64,000 nt of DNA, from assembly GCA_024398665.1 (NCBI GenBank), contig JAKSIS010000005.1:1-64000 (forward strand), given 5' to 3'. The notes under the pieces were generated by a model. It saw only the letters and a program-made list of their open reading frames with translations. It was not told the DNA's origin and did no database searches. Below are positions 54,581 to 64,000 of the stretch, piece after piece. Made by a program: the position numbers and the translations under genes. Source of the DNA: Bacteroidaceae bacterium. Lineage in GTDB: Bacteria; Bacteroidota; Bacteroidia; Bacteroidales; Bacteroidaceae. The first letter of the stretch is position 1. Each line of letters starts with the position of its first letter.

Positions 54581-54711
54581 TTTCCCCACTTGAAGCAAAT
54601 TTCAGCGAAGATAACATTTTCCGCCGCAAAATCAGGTCTCGCGCACGCGCGACTTTTCAACAGGTAAGATGTACGCTGCCACAGTGCCGCAGGACATGTC
54701 CCGCCGCGGTA

Positions 54712-56763
54712 TCAGCGGCAGTACCGCCAGAAATGCCGGAATATACGTTTGGTGATGTATTCGCTACCCAGGTCATGGGTGAATCCGGGCAGATACAGCT
54801 GTTCGAAATCCTTACCGGCCTTGACCAGTTCGGCCACCACCTGCAGGGTCGATGCAGGATCAACATTGTCATCAATCTCGCCGTTTATGAGCAACAGCTT
54901 TCCCTGAAGCCTGTAAGCGTTGTCAACGTTTGAATTCTCACTGTACCATGGGCCTACAGGCCATCCCATCCACTGTTCGTTCCACCATATCTTGTCCATG
55001 CGGTTGTCATGACAGCCGGCCAAAGCAACCGCCACCTTGTAGAAATCACCGAAGAACAGCAGTGCGGAGAGCGCGTTCTGCCCGCCGGCCGAATAGCCGT
55101 ACACGCCCATGTTGTCCAGGTTCATGTAAGGATATTTCTTCTGCGCAGCCTTAAGCCACAGTTCGCGGTCCGGGAATCCGGCATCCTTGAGATTGCGGTA
55201 TGCCACATCCTGGAAAGCCTTTGAACGGTTGTCTGTACCCATTCCGTCAATGGTGACCACAATGAATCCCATCTCGACCAGACGCGTGAAACGGTCCGTA
55301 GGCCTGAAATTCTTTTCTACATATGAATCATGCGGGCCTGCATAGATGTACTCCACCACCGGATAGCTCTTCTCCGGGTCAAAACCTGACGGGCGGTATA
55401 TGTTGCCCCATATGTCAGTCTTTCCGTCACGGCCCTTCGCCACGAAAACTTCAGGCATGGTGTAGCCCGACTGCAGCAGGCGTGAAGCATCGGACTCCTG
55501 CAGCTTGAGAATACGCTTTCCTGTCACGGCGTTGCGCACGGCGCTCACATGCGGCATGTCAGGCCGCGACCAGACGTCAACGAAAGCGGTATGGGAGGGG
55601 TTGAAGCTGACACTGTGGTTCCCGTTGTCAGGCGTCAGGTCAGTCAGTTTTCCGCTGGCCATATCCAGACGCAGCAGGTGCTTGTTGTAGGGATCTTCAC
55701 CGCGGTTCGTGGGGTAGCCGCTGGCATAGAACAGCAGCACGCCGTTCTCTTCATCGACATGCTGCATTTCACGCACGTTCCACTGGCCGGCTGTCAGCTG
55801 CTGCAGACTGCCGGAGGCCGGATCAATCAGGTACAGGTGGCGCCACCCGTCACGTTCCGACACCCACATGAGCCTGCCGTCCTTCATCCAGCGGCGGTAC
55901 ATGTCATTCCAGTATATGAACGTTTCCGATGTCTCCTCATACGCGGTACGCACAGTCCCGTCCGCATCAACGGCAAGAATCTGATACAGCTGGTGTCCGC
56001 GCCTGTTGTATTCGAAGGTGAAGAACCTGGAATCCTGCGACCAGTGCAGGCGTCCCAGATCATACTGGTTGTCAAAGTTCTGTACGGACAGCGCAATCCG
56101 GCACATGTTTTCCGCATCGAAGAGCGCCGGAGTGGCCTGCGGAAGATCATCGCCGGGCTTGTCATAGTCCAGCCAGCGGTATGTGGGCTGGACCTGGTCC
56201 GACGGCCTTGATGTGCGCAGCAGAATCTGACGCTGTTCATGGGTCTGCTTCTTGAGAGCCGCTATGCGGCGCGAATCCGGTGACCAGAGGAACTGTATGT
56301 AAGGTTCCTTCTCATTGCCGTCAAAACTCAGCTGGGTCAGCTTGCCATCCCGCCGCAGCCATATGTTGTTGTCGCGGATAAGACATTCCATATTGCCGTC
56401 CGGTGAATTGGAACCGCTCCTGCGGCCGCCGTACATGCCGCCTGGCAGTCCGCCGCCAAACCCCTGAGGCGCACCGCCGGCAGGTCCCCGGCCCACCGCA
56501 TTCAGGCTGTCACGCGGGACCGCTGTCCTGGCAGCGGACCTTACATCGACCTTGTAGCACTCCTCCCCGTCGGGCCCCTGTGTAGAGTAGAAGAATACGT
56601 CATCACCGCGCCACTGCGGCGTAACGGCACCGTAAAGCACCCTGTTCCAGTAACCGGACACGCCGGCTGTTTTCTGCCAGGCTTCTTCAAACTGTTCGTC
56701 AACTGACTGCGCCGCCACGGCAAAAGGTGCCAGCAGCAGGAATGGGAGGATTATCCGTTTCAT
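54712..56763 (-). CDS. S9 family prolyl oligopeptidase (DPP IV-like)
   Basis: 683 residues from ATG 56761-56763 with signal peptide MKRIILPFLLLAPFAVAAQ. The N-terminal propeller (DPPIV_N) includes FLWSPDSRRIAALK and LHWSQDSRFFTFEYNRRG. The alpha/beta-hydrolase domain has YSAGGQNALS with the nucleophile serine, NGEIDDNVDP with the aspartate and PGFTHDLGSE with the histidine. It removes dipeptides from peptide N-termini in the periplasm. It follows the 956-residue repeat gene by 11 bp. Confidence 0.92.
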   Translation of the reverse strand: MKRIILPFLLLAPFAVAAQSVDEQFEEAWQKTAGVSGYWNRVLYGAVTPQWRGDDVFFYSTQGPDGEECYKVDVRSAARTAVPRDSLNAVGRGPAGGAPQGFGGGLPGGMYGGRRSGSNSPDGNMECLIRDNNIWLRRDGKLTQLSFDGNEKEPYIQFLWSPDSRRIAALKKQTHEQRQILLRTSRPSDQVQPTYRWLDYDKPGDDLPQATPALFDAENMCRIALSVQNFDNQYDLGRLHWSQDSRFFTFEYNRRGHQLYQILAVDADGTVRTAYEETSETFIYWNDMYRRWMKDGRLMWVSERDGWRHLYLIDPASGSLQQLTAGQWNVREMQHVDEENGVLLFYASGYPTNRGEDPYNKHLLRLDMASGKLTDLTPDNGNHSVSFNPSHTAFVDVWSRPDMPHVSAVRNAVTGKRILKLQESDASRLLQSGYTMPEVFVAKGRDGKTDIWGNIYRPSGFDPEKSYPVVEYIYAGPHDSYVEKNFRPTDRFTRLVEMGFIVVTIDGMGTDNRSKAFQDVAYRNLKDAGFPDRELWLKAAQKKYPYMNLDNMGVYGYSAGGQNALSALLFFGDFYKVAVALAGCHDNRMDKIWWNEQWMGWPVGPWYSENSNVDNAYRLQGKLLLINGEIDDNVDPASTLQVVAELVKAGKDFEQLYLPGFTHDLGSEYITKRIFRHFWRYCR

Positions 56764-56774
56764 ATCAGCGTATT

Positions 56775-59645
56775 TCATTTTCCACGTACCGCGCGAACCT
56801 GGTACTTGCTTTCAGGGTTCATAGAACCGATGACATGGAGCTGTTTCATTTCAATGTCGGACTGGAACTCGTCAACAGTGCCTACAGACCATTTGTTAAC
56901 GCCGAGAGACACGCAGCTGTCACTTGTTCTGGAACTTGCGCTCGAAGTCATGTATAAGCCCTGATCCTCATGATTGTAGTCCGTGAATGGCAGGAAAATG
57001 CTGTTGCCCTCATAACCCGGCACGCAACTTGTCACCAGAAGACCGCCCACGCCGTTCATCAGGGTATCGGCCCAGGCGCACTTCTCCTCCAGTTCATGAC
57101 ATTCATATTTGGTGGGAAGGCGCCAGTCACCGCCCAAGTTCACATGTGCGGCATCGTCCTCGGGGGCAAGCACATAATCCTTGTCAAACTTGTCATACCA
57201 CCAGTATCCCTTTTCTTTGTCAACTGATGCGTGACGGTAATTGTACAGAGTGTAATACGGCTTTGTGGCAGTCTCGCCCCAGGCAAAGAAATCGCCGGTC
57301 CCTTCGGGCGAATCCGCGCCCACGTTGAAACTTGCCCACAGTACGCTCAGTCCCAGATCAACTGCATCAGGAATGGCGGCATGTCCGGTCTTGGCACGCA
57401 TGCGTTCTGAATCGGCCTGCTTTCTGGCCGCTGTTTCCTGCGCGTCCAGCTCCTGAACCGGACGGACCGGTCCGCCGCTGGCCTGCCGGAAGAACCGGTC
57501 TCCCATCACTACCTCCAGGGTCGATGTACGGTAACTGAAATTGCTACGCCGGTTTATGTTCCATTCGCCCATATCACCGAACACGCTTTCCGTGTAAGGC
57601 ATGTATATGCACCTGCCCTCGAAGCCCGGAACCCGGCTGGCAACGATCCAGCCCATGACACCGTCTTCATCGATCTGGGTCCGGGTGCAGTTTCTGACCA
57701 GTTCGTCCAATTCAACTGCAGTTGGCATTCTCCAGCCGTCGCCCAGCAGCACGTGGGCCGCATCGTCTTCGGCATCAAGCTGCTCCTTAAAGTCAGGGGT
57801 ACCATCGGAATACTTTTCTCCAAAATAGTATTTGGTGTGACGGCCGTTGGAGTAGTGTCTGTAGTTCTCCCATGTATAAGGTCTTGGCTTGACCGATGTC
57901 TCACCCCAGGCAAACATGGCGCCCTGGTCCTGTGGCGTGGCGGCACCAAGGTTGGCCGATGCCCACTTCACGCTCAGTCCAAGATCGACAGCCTCAGGTA
58001 CCGGCATGGTCACCGTAACGGGAACAGTGACGCTTCGGCCTTCATAGCGGGCTGTCAGCGTGCAGCTGCCTGTCTTGAGTGCAATGACATATCCTTCCTT
58101 AAGAACCTGAAGCATGGTGGGGTCCGATGCCTCCCAATCAATCTTGTCCGGCATTATGCTGCGGCCCGACGGTTCCATGAGCAGACTGACGGGCCTTATT
58201 TCGCCGTAAGCCATATCGGTCAGATTCCCGTCAATTTCCACCTGCGCGAACTGTTCATCAGTCAGACGGTGTACGGGACGTATGTTAAGCCCGTAATAAC
58301 GTTCAGTCCCGGAAGTGTAACTGCTCCTGGTCTCGAACCATTTACGCTCATCGACAAACCTGACGGCTCTTGTGTTCTCTCCTGAGGAACTCCACAGCAC
58401 GAATTCATAATCCACACCCATGGGCTCGTTGCCGGAATACTGGCCGCTGAGAGGCAGGTATATGCTGCGTCCCTCATAGCCGGGAACCATGCTGGTGACA
58501 ACCGCACACGTTATGCCGCCGGCCGTAACCGTATCGGATATGCGGCAGTTCTCCTTCAGCTCCTCAATCTCGTTCTCGGTAGGGATATGCCAGTCGCTGC
58601 CCAGAAGCACCGTGGCGGCATCGTCCTCGGGCAGCAGACGCGTCAGATTATCAGCCGGCAGATACTGGTGCGCATAGCCGTCTGTCACATACTTGTCCAT
58701 GCCGCTTGTCTGGCCCGGGAAACTGCAGTAGCGGTAGTTGCCCCATGAGAAGAACTCCTTGGGTTCAATCTCGGCCCAGGCATAATAGTTTCCGTAGGCC
58801 GATGAATCCTTAGCGCCAAGGTTGCGTGTGGCCCACAGGACTGACAGTCCCAGATCCACATAGCTGTACCCGTTTTCGGTCACCGTGACCGTGCACCGTG
58901 CACTTTGTCCGTATGCGCTTGCCGTGACCGTGCAGGATCCGGGAGTATGCGCCACCAGAAGGCCGTCAGCGCTCACGCTCACGACCTTTTCATCGGACGT
59001 TGTCCATGTGCAGGTGCTGTTCACATTACGTTTTCCGCCTGCCATTGTGGCCTTCAGGCGGGCTGATGTGTGCTGCTCCATTGCCAGCTTCTTCCTGTCA
59101 AGTGACACCTTGGTCACCTGTTTTCCGGTCAGAGGCCTGACCAGACGGACCGACTGTTCGGAATAGCGGTTCTCGCTGTGCCATTCTATGGTGCCACGCT
59201 GGAAGTTGAATCCGTATGCGGCTGAATTTCCCGGCTGCACACCCGGAGTCGATGACCAGTACGAGGCATATCGTGAGACCTCCTTCAGCTGTCCGTTCTC
59301 AAGCCAGCCGGCTGCCGGAATGAATATGCTGCGGTCAGTGAAGCCCTTGACCTTGCTTGTGAAAAGATAGCCCTGAACATCATCAACCGTTGTCCACTTG
59401 CGCGAACACAGGTCCAGCAGTTCGTCCCATTCGGCCTTGCTGGCCATGCGGCCTTCAGTATCGGAGCTGAAAGCCTGCACTGCATCGGTCCATGTGTAAT
59501 AGTCACCTTGCGGCCTTTCAACGCTTATACCGGAATTCCCAGTTGACCACAGGACCGAAAGTCCCAGATCAACATATTCAATCTCCTTTGCACCGGCTGC
59601 AGCTGCTGCCAGCAGGCACACGCCCAATACTGCTGTTTTCACCAT
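56775..59645 (-). CDS. Secreted protein with four Fib_succ_major-like repeats and two BIG2 domains
   Basis: 956 residues, signal peptide to about AAAGAKE. Four copies of a domain beginning VDLGLSVLWA(T/S) followed by YYAWAE/FAWGET and ending in a WxxPTxxE(I/L)EEL-like and GR(S/C)I(F/Y)(L/M)P core start near residues 24, 261, 555 and 760. Two Ig-like BIG2 domains lie at about 178-258 and 465-548. The repeat resembles the Fibrobacter succinogenes major domain. Likely surface display; ligand unknown. It overlaps the DUF4419 gene by 7 bp. Confidence 0.82.
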   Translation of the reverse strand: MVKTAVLGVCLLAAAAAGAKEIEYVDLGLSVLWSTGNSGISVERPQGDYYTWTDAVQAFSSDTEGRMASKAEWDELLDLCSRKWTTVDDVQGYLFTSKVKGFTDRSIFIPAAGWLENGQLKEVSRYASYWSSTPGVQPGNSAAYGFNFQRGTIEWHSENRYSEQSVRLVRPLTGKQVTKVSLDRKKLAMEQHTSARLKATMAGGKRNVNSTCTWTTSDEKVVSVSADGLLVAHTPGSCTVTASAYGQSARCTVTVTENGYSYVDLGLSVLWATRNLGAKDSSAYGNYYAWAEIEPKEFFSWGNYRYCSFPGQTSGMDKYVTDGYAHQYLPADNLTRLLPEDDAATVLLGSDWHIPTENEIEELKENCRISDTVTAGGITCAVVTSMVPGYEGRSIYLPLSGQYSGNEPMGVDYEFVLWSSSGENTRAVRFVDERKWFETRSSYTSGTERYYGLNIRPVHRLTDEQFAQVEIDGNLTDMAYGEIRPVSLLMEPSGRSIMPDKIDWEASDPTMLQVLKEGYVIALKTGSCTLTARYEGRSVTVPVTVTMPVPEAVDLGLSVKWASANLGAATPQDQGAMFAWGETSVKPRPYTWENYRHYSNGRHTKYYFGEKYSDGTPDFKEQLDAEDDAAHVLLGDGWRMPTAVELDELVRNCTRTQIDEDGVMGWIVASRVPGFEGRCIYMPYTESVFGDMGEWNINRRSNFSYRTSTLEVVMGDRFFRQASGGPVRPVQELDAQETAARKQADSERMRAKTGHAAIPDAVDLGLSVLWASFNVGADSPEGTGDFFAWGETATKPYYTLYNYRHASVDKEKGYWWYDKFDKDYVLAPEDDAAHVNLGGDWRLPTKYECHELEEKCAWADTLMNGVGGLLVTSCVPGYEGNSIFLPFTDYNHEDQGLYMTSSASSRTSDSCVSLGVNKWSVGTVDEFQSDIEMKQLHVIGSMNPESKYQVRAVRGK

Positions 59646-61051
59646 CTGCTGAACTGGATGTTGGGGAAACGTTCTCTGAGTGAAGCCTGTTCTTCCGCGC
59701 TCAGTTCATTGGTTATTACAAGATGGTCTATGTCCTTTTTCTCAAGCCACTCGGGCAGGTTTACCTTGCCTACAAATGTCAGTTTCAGGGTCTTTATGTG
59801 AGCGGCGTGTCTCAACACGTCAGGAACGCGGTCAACGCGCAGGTTCAGGTCTCCCGTACGGTCCTTGGCGTACATTTTCTCCAGCATCTCCTGCTCTGTC
59901 TCGCTGACCCTGACAAACCAGCCTATCTTCGGGGTCGATGTCCAGTTGTCCTCATCGAAACTGATGCCCACTATTCCGGCGCACAGCTCCATCTGCATTT
60001 CGCTCAGGACCTGTCCGGAACCTTCAGCATCAAGAATCACGTACTTGAACTGAGTGGTAACCTGCTCGGGAAGCATCTCATGAGTTATTCTGACTTTTTC
60101 AGGCAGGCGTCCGTTCCTGTCATAGGGGAAGAACTTGAGGAACCAGCCGTCCAGTTCGGTCGATTCGTCAAAGCCGCAGGCGGCACCGCGCATTTCGCCG
60201 GGACGGTACTTCTTCACTATGCTCTGCCAGAACCGGGTGTCAGGCTTTCCCTTCGATGCCTTTACGAATTCTGTCAGGATGGGCTCAAGGTCATCGACCC
60301 ACCAGTCAAGACCGTAGCGGCGGAATTCCTTCACACGATCCAGAATGGACTGCCAGTCCTGAGGTGTTCCGGTAAGGGTCACGCTGGGGATTCCGCAGCC
60401 CATATATATGACAATGTACTGGAAATAGGATTCCATGGTCTTCATCAGGACAACCTGTGATGCCATCAGTTCGTTGGGGCCTGTAGTTGAGAACGGCTGC
60501 GCCATGAGCTGGGCTATCCCGTCCTTTGTGTTGTCCGCAATCTGATGATAGAAACCGTCCACAATGCCGTTCCAGTCAGCATCGCCCGTAAGCAGGTCCT
60601 CGGCTGTCTCGACCAGCAGGTCAATCTTGCCTTCGTGGTCCACGAACAGGTGGCGCATCTCCTCGGGGTTGCGGCTCACATGGTTGGCGAAACCCTGTGA
60701 AATGAGCGACCATATCACATCGGGACTGAGCACCACCGGCCTGTGGTCAGCGAACGCATCGGTCATGCCCTTGAAGAAGGGGTTCTTTCCGTAGTTGCCA
60801 AGCCGTTCCTTGGAAAAGCTCGATGCCACAATCCGCGGTTCGGCAACCATATTGTCGTCAGCCAGTATGCTCGTCATAATTCTACGGCCGTCAGTGATCT
60901 TGTCTTCAGCTCCTGACGGTTCCGGAAGGTCACGGTCAACTGTGAAGGTTATAAGACCCTTCTCCTTCCTGATAATGTCTTTTTTCTTCGAGGCCGATGC
61001 ACCCGCTGTAATCAGCGTCAGCGCGGCAAGCAGAAACATAATTCTTTTCAT
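59639..61051 (-). CDS. DUF4419 domain protein
   Basis: 470 residues from ATG 61049-61051 (MKRIMFLLAALTLITAGASA). A signal peptide precedes a long globular region that matches DUF4419 (VLSPDVIWSLISQGFANHVSRNPEEMRHLFVDHEGK, MESYFQYIVIYMGCGIPSVTLTGTPQDWQSI). The family is best known from fungi and scattered bacteria, function unknown. It heads the DUF4419-repeat protein-S9 peptidase run. Confidence 0.82.
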   Translation of the reverse strand: MKRIMFLLAALTLITAGASASKKKDIIRKEKGLITFTVDRDLPEPSGAEDKITDGRRIMTSILADDNMVAEPRIVASSFSKERLGNYGKNPFFKGMTDAFADHRPVVLSPDVIWSLISQGFANHVSRNPEEMRHLFVDHEGKIDLLVETAEDLLTGDADWNGIVDGFYHQIADNTKDGIAQLMAQPFSTTGPNELMASQVVLMKTMESYFQYIVIYMGCGIPSVTLTGTPQDWQSILDRVKEFRRYGLDWWVDDLEPILTEFVKASKGKPDTRFWQSIVKKYRPGEMRGAACGFDESTELDGWFLKFFPYDRNGRLPEKVRITHEMLPEQVTTQFKYVILDAEGSGQVLSEMQMELCAGIVGISFDEDNWTSTPKIGWFVRVSETEQEMLEKMYAKDRTGDLNLRVDRVPDVLRHAAHIKTLKLTFVGKVNLPEWLEKKDIDHLVITNELSAEEQASLRERFPNIQFSRW

Positions 61052-61094
61052 ATCATCAAATTTTTGATGCAAAAGTGGTGCAATTGACGACGGA

Positions 61095-61127
61095 TTGCAA
61101 GAAAACAGCGTTGCAAAACCGTTGCAA
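61095..61127 (-). promoter_or_regulatory. TTGCAA repeats upstream of DUF4419
   Basis: TTGCAA, its own reverse complement, occurs at 61095-61100, 61111-61116 and 61122-61127 (spacing 16 and 11 bp), between the REP cluster and the DUF4419 start. It might be a regulator site; no clear -7 box is seen. Confidence 0.3.
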
Positions 61128-61138
61128 TTTTGACCAAT

Positions 61139-61211
61139 AGGGACTGTCCCTGTTTGCCAGGGACTGTCCCCGTTTGCCAGGGACTGTCCCCGTTTGCCAG
61201 GGACTGTCCCC
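61139..61211. repeat. REP-like cluster, four 20-bp units
   Basis: GGACTGTCCC at 61141, 61161, 61181 and 61201 at exact 20-bp period, linkers GTTTGCCA. It ends 5 bp before the esterase stop and lies in the intergenic gap to DUF4419. Confidence 0.88.
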
Positions 61212-61216
61212 GTTGA

Positions 61217-62371
<1,155 letters not shown>

Positions 62372-62393
62372 TCAGGACATGGAAAAGTTTTGA

Positions 62394-62401
62394 TATATTT
62401 G
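62394..62401 (+). promoter_or_regulatory. -7 element for the desulfidase-family gene
   Basis: TATATTTG, 18 bp before the ATG at 62420. Confidence 0.6.
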
Positions 62402-62419
62402 CAAAAACATACATTGATT

Positions 62420-63694
62420 ATGACAGATTCCGAAATAATTTCACTGGTAAAAAGAGAGGTTGTGCCTGCTATTGGCTGTACTGAACCCATGGCTGTTGCA
62501 CTTTGTGTGGCGCATGCGGTGGAAACGCTTGGCTGCAGGCCGGAAAGTCTGGACATACGTCTCAGCGCCAACATCCTGAAGAACGCCATGGGCGTGGGCA
62601 TTCCCGGCACCGGCATGATCGGTCTGCCCATTGCCGTTGCCCTCGGGGCACTGGTGGGCAAGAGCGCATACGGGCTCGAAGTGCTCAAGGACACCACCCC
62701 GCAGGCAGTTGAAGACGGCAGGAAGTTCATTGCCCAGGGACGCATACACATTGCCCTTGAGGACAAGACCGATGAAAAGCTGTACATTGATGTCAGGTGC
62801 TGCGCAGGCACATCATCGGCCCGGGCAACAATTGCCAGGGAGCACACTCTGCTGGTCTACCTGGAGGCTGACGGCAAGGTTCTGTGCGACAGGATGGACC
62901 TGCTGGGAGGACAGGAGACCGGACAGGAGGAAGAGGAACTTACCCTGAGGCGCGTGTATGACTTTGCCACCACCGCGCCGCTTGAAGACATTGAATTCAT
63001 AAATGAGGCCGCAAGACTGAACAGGGAGGCGTCGCAGCAGGCCTTGAAGGGCAACTACGGTCATGATCTGGGCAAGACCCTGTCACGCCCCATGGGCCGC
63101 GGCGTCATGGGCGACAGCATTTTCAGCCATATCCTGACCGCCACCAGCTGCGCATGTGACGCCCGCATGGCCGGCGCCATGATTCCCGTCATGAGCAATT
63201 CGGGCAGCGGAAACCAGGGCATTGCCGCCACCATGCCGGTCGTGGTCTATGCAGAAGAGAACCACAACACCCATGAGGAACTCACGCGCGCCCTCATGCT
63301 CAGCCATCTGACCGCCATCTACATAAAACAGAGCCTGGGACGGCTCAGTGCCCTGTGCGGCTGCGTTGTTGCGGCCACCGGCAGCAGCTGCGGAATCACG
63401 TACCTTATGGGCGGAACCTATGAACAGGTAGCCTACAGCGTCAAGAACATGATTGCCAACCTGGCCGGAATACTGTGTGACGGCGCCAAGCCCAGCTGCT
63501 CGCTCAAGGTCAGCAGCGGCGTGTCCACCGCCGTCCTGAGCGCCATCATGGCCATCCAGAACAACGTGGTCTCAAGTGTCGAAGGCCTGATTGAGGACGA
63601 TGTGGACAAGTGCATCCACAACCTGACCCGCGTAGGCGCCAAAGGCATGAACGAAACCGACCGCCTGGTCCTGGACATCATGACCCACAAGTGA
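62420..63694 (+). CDS. L-cysteine desulfidase family protein (UPF0597)
   Basis: 424 residues from ATG 62420 (MTDSEIISLVKREV). PAIGCTEPMAVALCVAHA near 17-34, CGCVVAATGSSCGITYLMGG and CDGAKPSCSLKVSSGV carry the conserved cysteines of the iron-sulfur cysteine desulfidase (CdsB/CyuA) and serine-dehydratase alpha-like family. Such enzymes release sulfide, ammonia and pyruvate from cysteine; UPF0597 is the general label. A REP cluster follows the stop. Confidence 0.9.
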   Translation: MTDSEIISLVKREVVPAIGCTEPMAVALCVAHAVETLGCRPESLDIRLSANILKNAMGVGIPGTGMIGLPIAVALGALVGKSAYGLEVLKDTTPQAVEDGRKFIAQGRIHIALEDKTDEKLYIDVRCCAGTSSARATIAREHTLLVYLEADGKVLCDRMDLLGGQETGQEEEELTLRRVYDFATTAPLEDIEFINEAARLNREASQQALKGNYGHDLGKTLSRPMGRGVMGDSIFSHILTATSCACDARMAGAMIPVMSNSGSGNQGIAATMPVVVYAEENHNTHEELTRALMLSHLTAIYIKQSLGRLSALCGCVVAATGSSCGITYLMGGTYEQVAYSVKNMIANLAGILCDGAKPSCSLKVSSGVSTAVLSAIMAIQNNVVSSVEGLIEDDVDKCIHNLTRVGAKGMNETDRLVLDIMTHK

Positions 63695-63699
63695 TCAGT

Positions 63700-63752
63700 G
63701 GGGACAGTCCCTGACGAACAGGGACTGTCCCTATTCGACAGGGACAGTCCCC
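63700..63752. repeat. REP-like cluster, three 20-bp units
   Basis: Cores GGGACAGTCC (63701), GGGACTGTCC (63721) and GGGACAGTCC (63741) at exact 20-bp spacing, alternating in the central A/T, i.e. in orientation. Confidence 0.85.
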
Positions 63753-63792
63753 ATTGTGCAGTTTGTTAATTTCCCTTAAATAACTAATAAGG

Positions 63793-63835
63793 TTAGTTCA
63801 ACTAATCGGCCAAGTTGTATATTTGCCGTATACAA
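63793..63835 (+). promoter_or_regulatory. Promoter and candidate BlaI operator
   Basis: TTAG (63793-63796), 21 bp, then TATATTTG (63818-63825) make a -33/-7 promoter. TTGTATA (63815-63821) and TATACAA (63829-63835) are an exact inverted repeat around the -7 box, similar in kind to BlaI/MecI operators with TACA/TGTA halves. A second palindrome TTAGTTCAACTAA (63793-63805) covers the -33 element. Confidence 0.55.
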
Positions 63836-63847
63836 TCTGGTCGGATT

Positions 63848-64000
63848 ATGAAGAGACTGACTGAAATCGAGACATTCATCATGGAGCAGTTCTGGAAGAA
63901 CGGTGCCATGACAGTAAGTGAACTTAGAGAACTGTACAGTGACCCCAAACCTCATGTCAACACCATATCGACACGTGTGCGCATACTTGAGAGCGACGGG
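63848..64000 (+). CDS. BlaI/MecI/CopY family repressor, cut by window end
   Basis: 51 residues visible from ATG 63848. LTEIETFIMEQFWKNGAMTVSELRELYSDPK and the HVNTISTRVRILESDG recognition helix region match the winged-helix N-terminus of BlaI-type repressors. These usually pair with a downstream BlaR-like membrane protease, which would lie beyond the window. Autoregulation through the inverted repeat at its promoter is likely. Confidence 0.88.
   Translation, partial: MKRLTEIETFIMEQFWKNGAMTVSELRELYSDPKPHVNTISTRVRILESDG

Noticed and set aside
61139..61211. CRISPR-like or tandem coding repeat
   Set aside because: Units of 20 bp with a palindromic core and no spacers; intergenic, with copies elsewhere in the window.

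Overview
The window comes from the chromosome of a member of the Bacteroidales. Evidence: promoters carry the Bacteroidetes -7 element TAnnTTTG rather than a sigma70 -10 box; Shine-Dalgarno sequences are mostly absent; there is a type IX secretion C-terminal domain, Bacteroidetes-type lipoprotein signals, class I fumarase and typical Bacteroidales families (DUF2490, DUF4956, a Fib_succ_major-like protein, a radical SAM/lipoprotein cluster). Core genes are around 50% GC by eye. A Prevotellaceae- or Muribaculaceae-like host is possible, but the species cannot be fixed from this sequence.

Layout. 1-4451 is an accessory, AT-rich defence-type block: the 3' end of a type I restriction hsdR, a two-helix membrane coiled-coil protein, and an 819-residue protein in which the four acidic positions of a PIN-like nuclease can be traced. 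4706-8838 (minus) holds housekeeping genes frr, rsgA, a small RHH-like gene, tadA, yraN, birA and pyrH. 8958-13494 (plus) is a five-gene envelope module: VTC-type polyphosphate polymerase domain, DUF4956 membrane protein, DUF2490 outer-membrane protein, a T9SS-sorted protein and a DUF4353 beta-helix protein. tRNA-Lys(TTT) follows, then a very palindromic intergenic region with a 41-bp repeat array split by a 494-bp MITE-like element (13-bp inverted ends, 8-bp target duplication), and a DUF4160/DUF2442-HTH toxin-antitoxin-like pair with a palindromic operator. 15425-18942 holds a WG-repeat lipoprotein, a membrane protein plus XRE regulator pair and a hypothetical lipoprotein.

18995-25079 (minus) is a tetR-tolC-MFP-RND efflux operon with a clear TetR-type operator. 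25183-29420 (minus) is a DUF6057 / CxxCH beta-propeller lipoprotein / radical SAM-SPASM cluster. 29513-37970 (plus) has rsmI-hflX, an uncharacterised gene with a TlpA-like thioredoxin lipoprotein, then fumarase, holB and a PSP1 protein. 37964-45177 (minus) is purH with the cell-shape operon mreB-mreC-mreD-mrdA-rodA. 45385-47827 (plus) is DUF362 plus a polyferredoxin. 47896-61051 (minus) runs through a GPH-type transporter, an S41 protease, coaD, parE, an acetyltransferase, an S9 peptidase, a 956-residue repeat protein and a DUF4419 protein. The window ends with a CE1-like esterase (minus), a cysteine-desulfidase-family gene (plus) and the start of a BlaI-type repressor gene.

A scattered 20-bp-period element with the palindromic core GGGACWGTCCC sits at the 3' ends of several genes and in places supplies their last codons. 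No CRISPR array or rRNA gene was seen.
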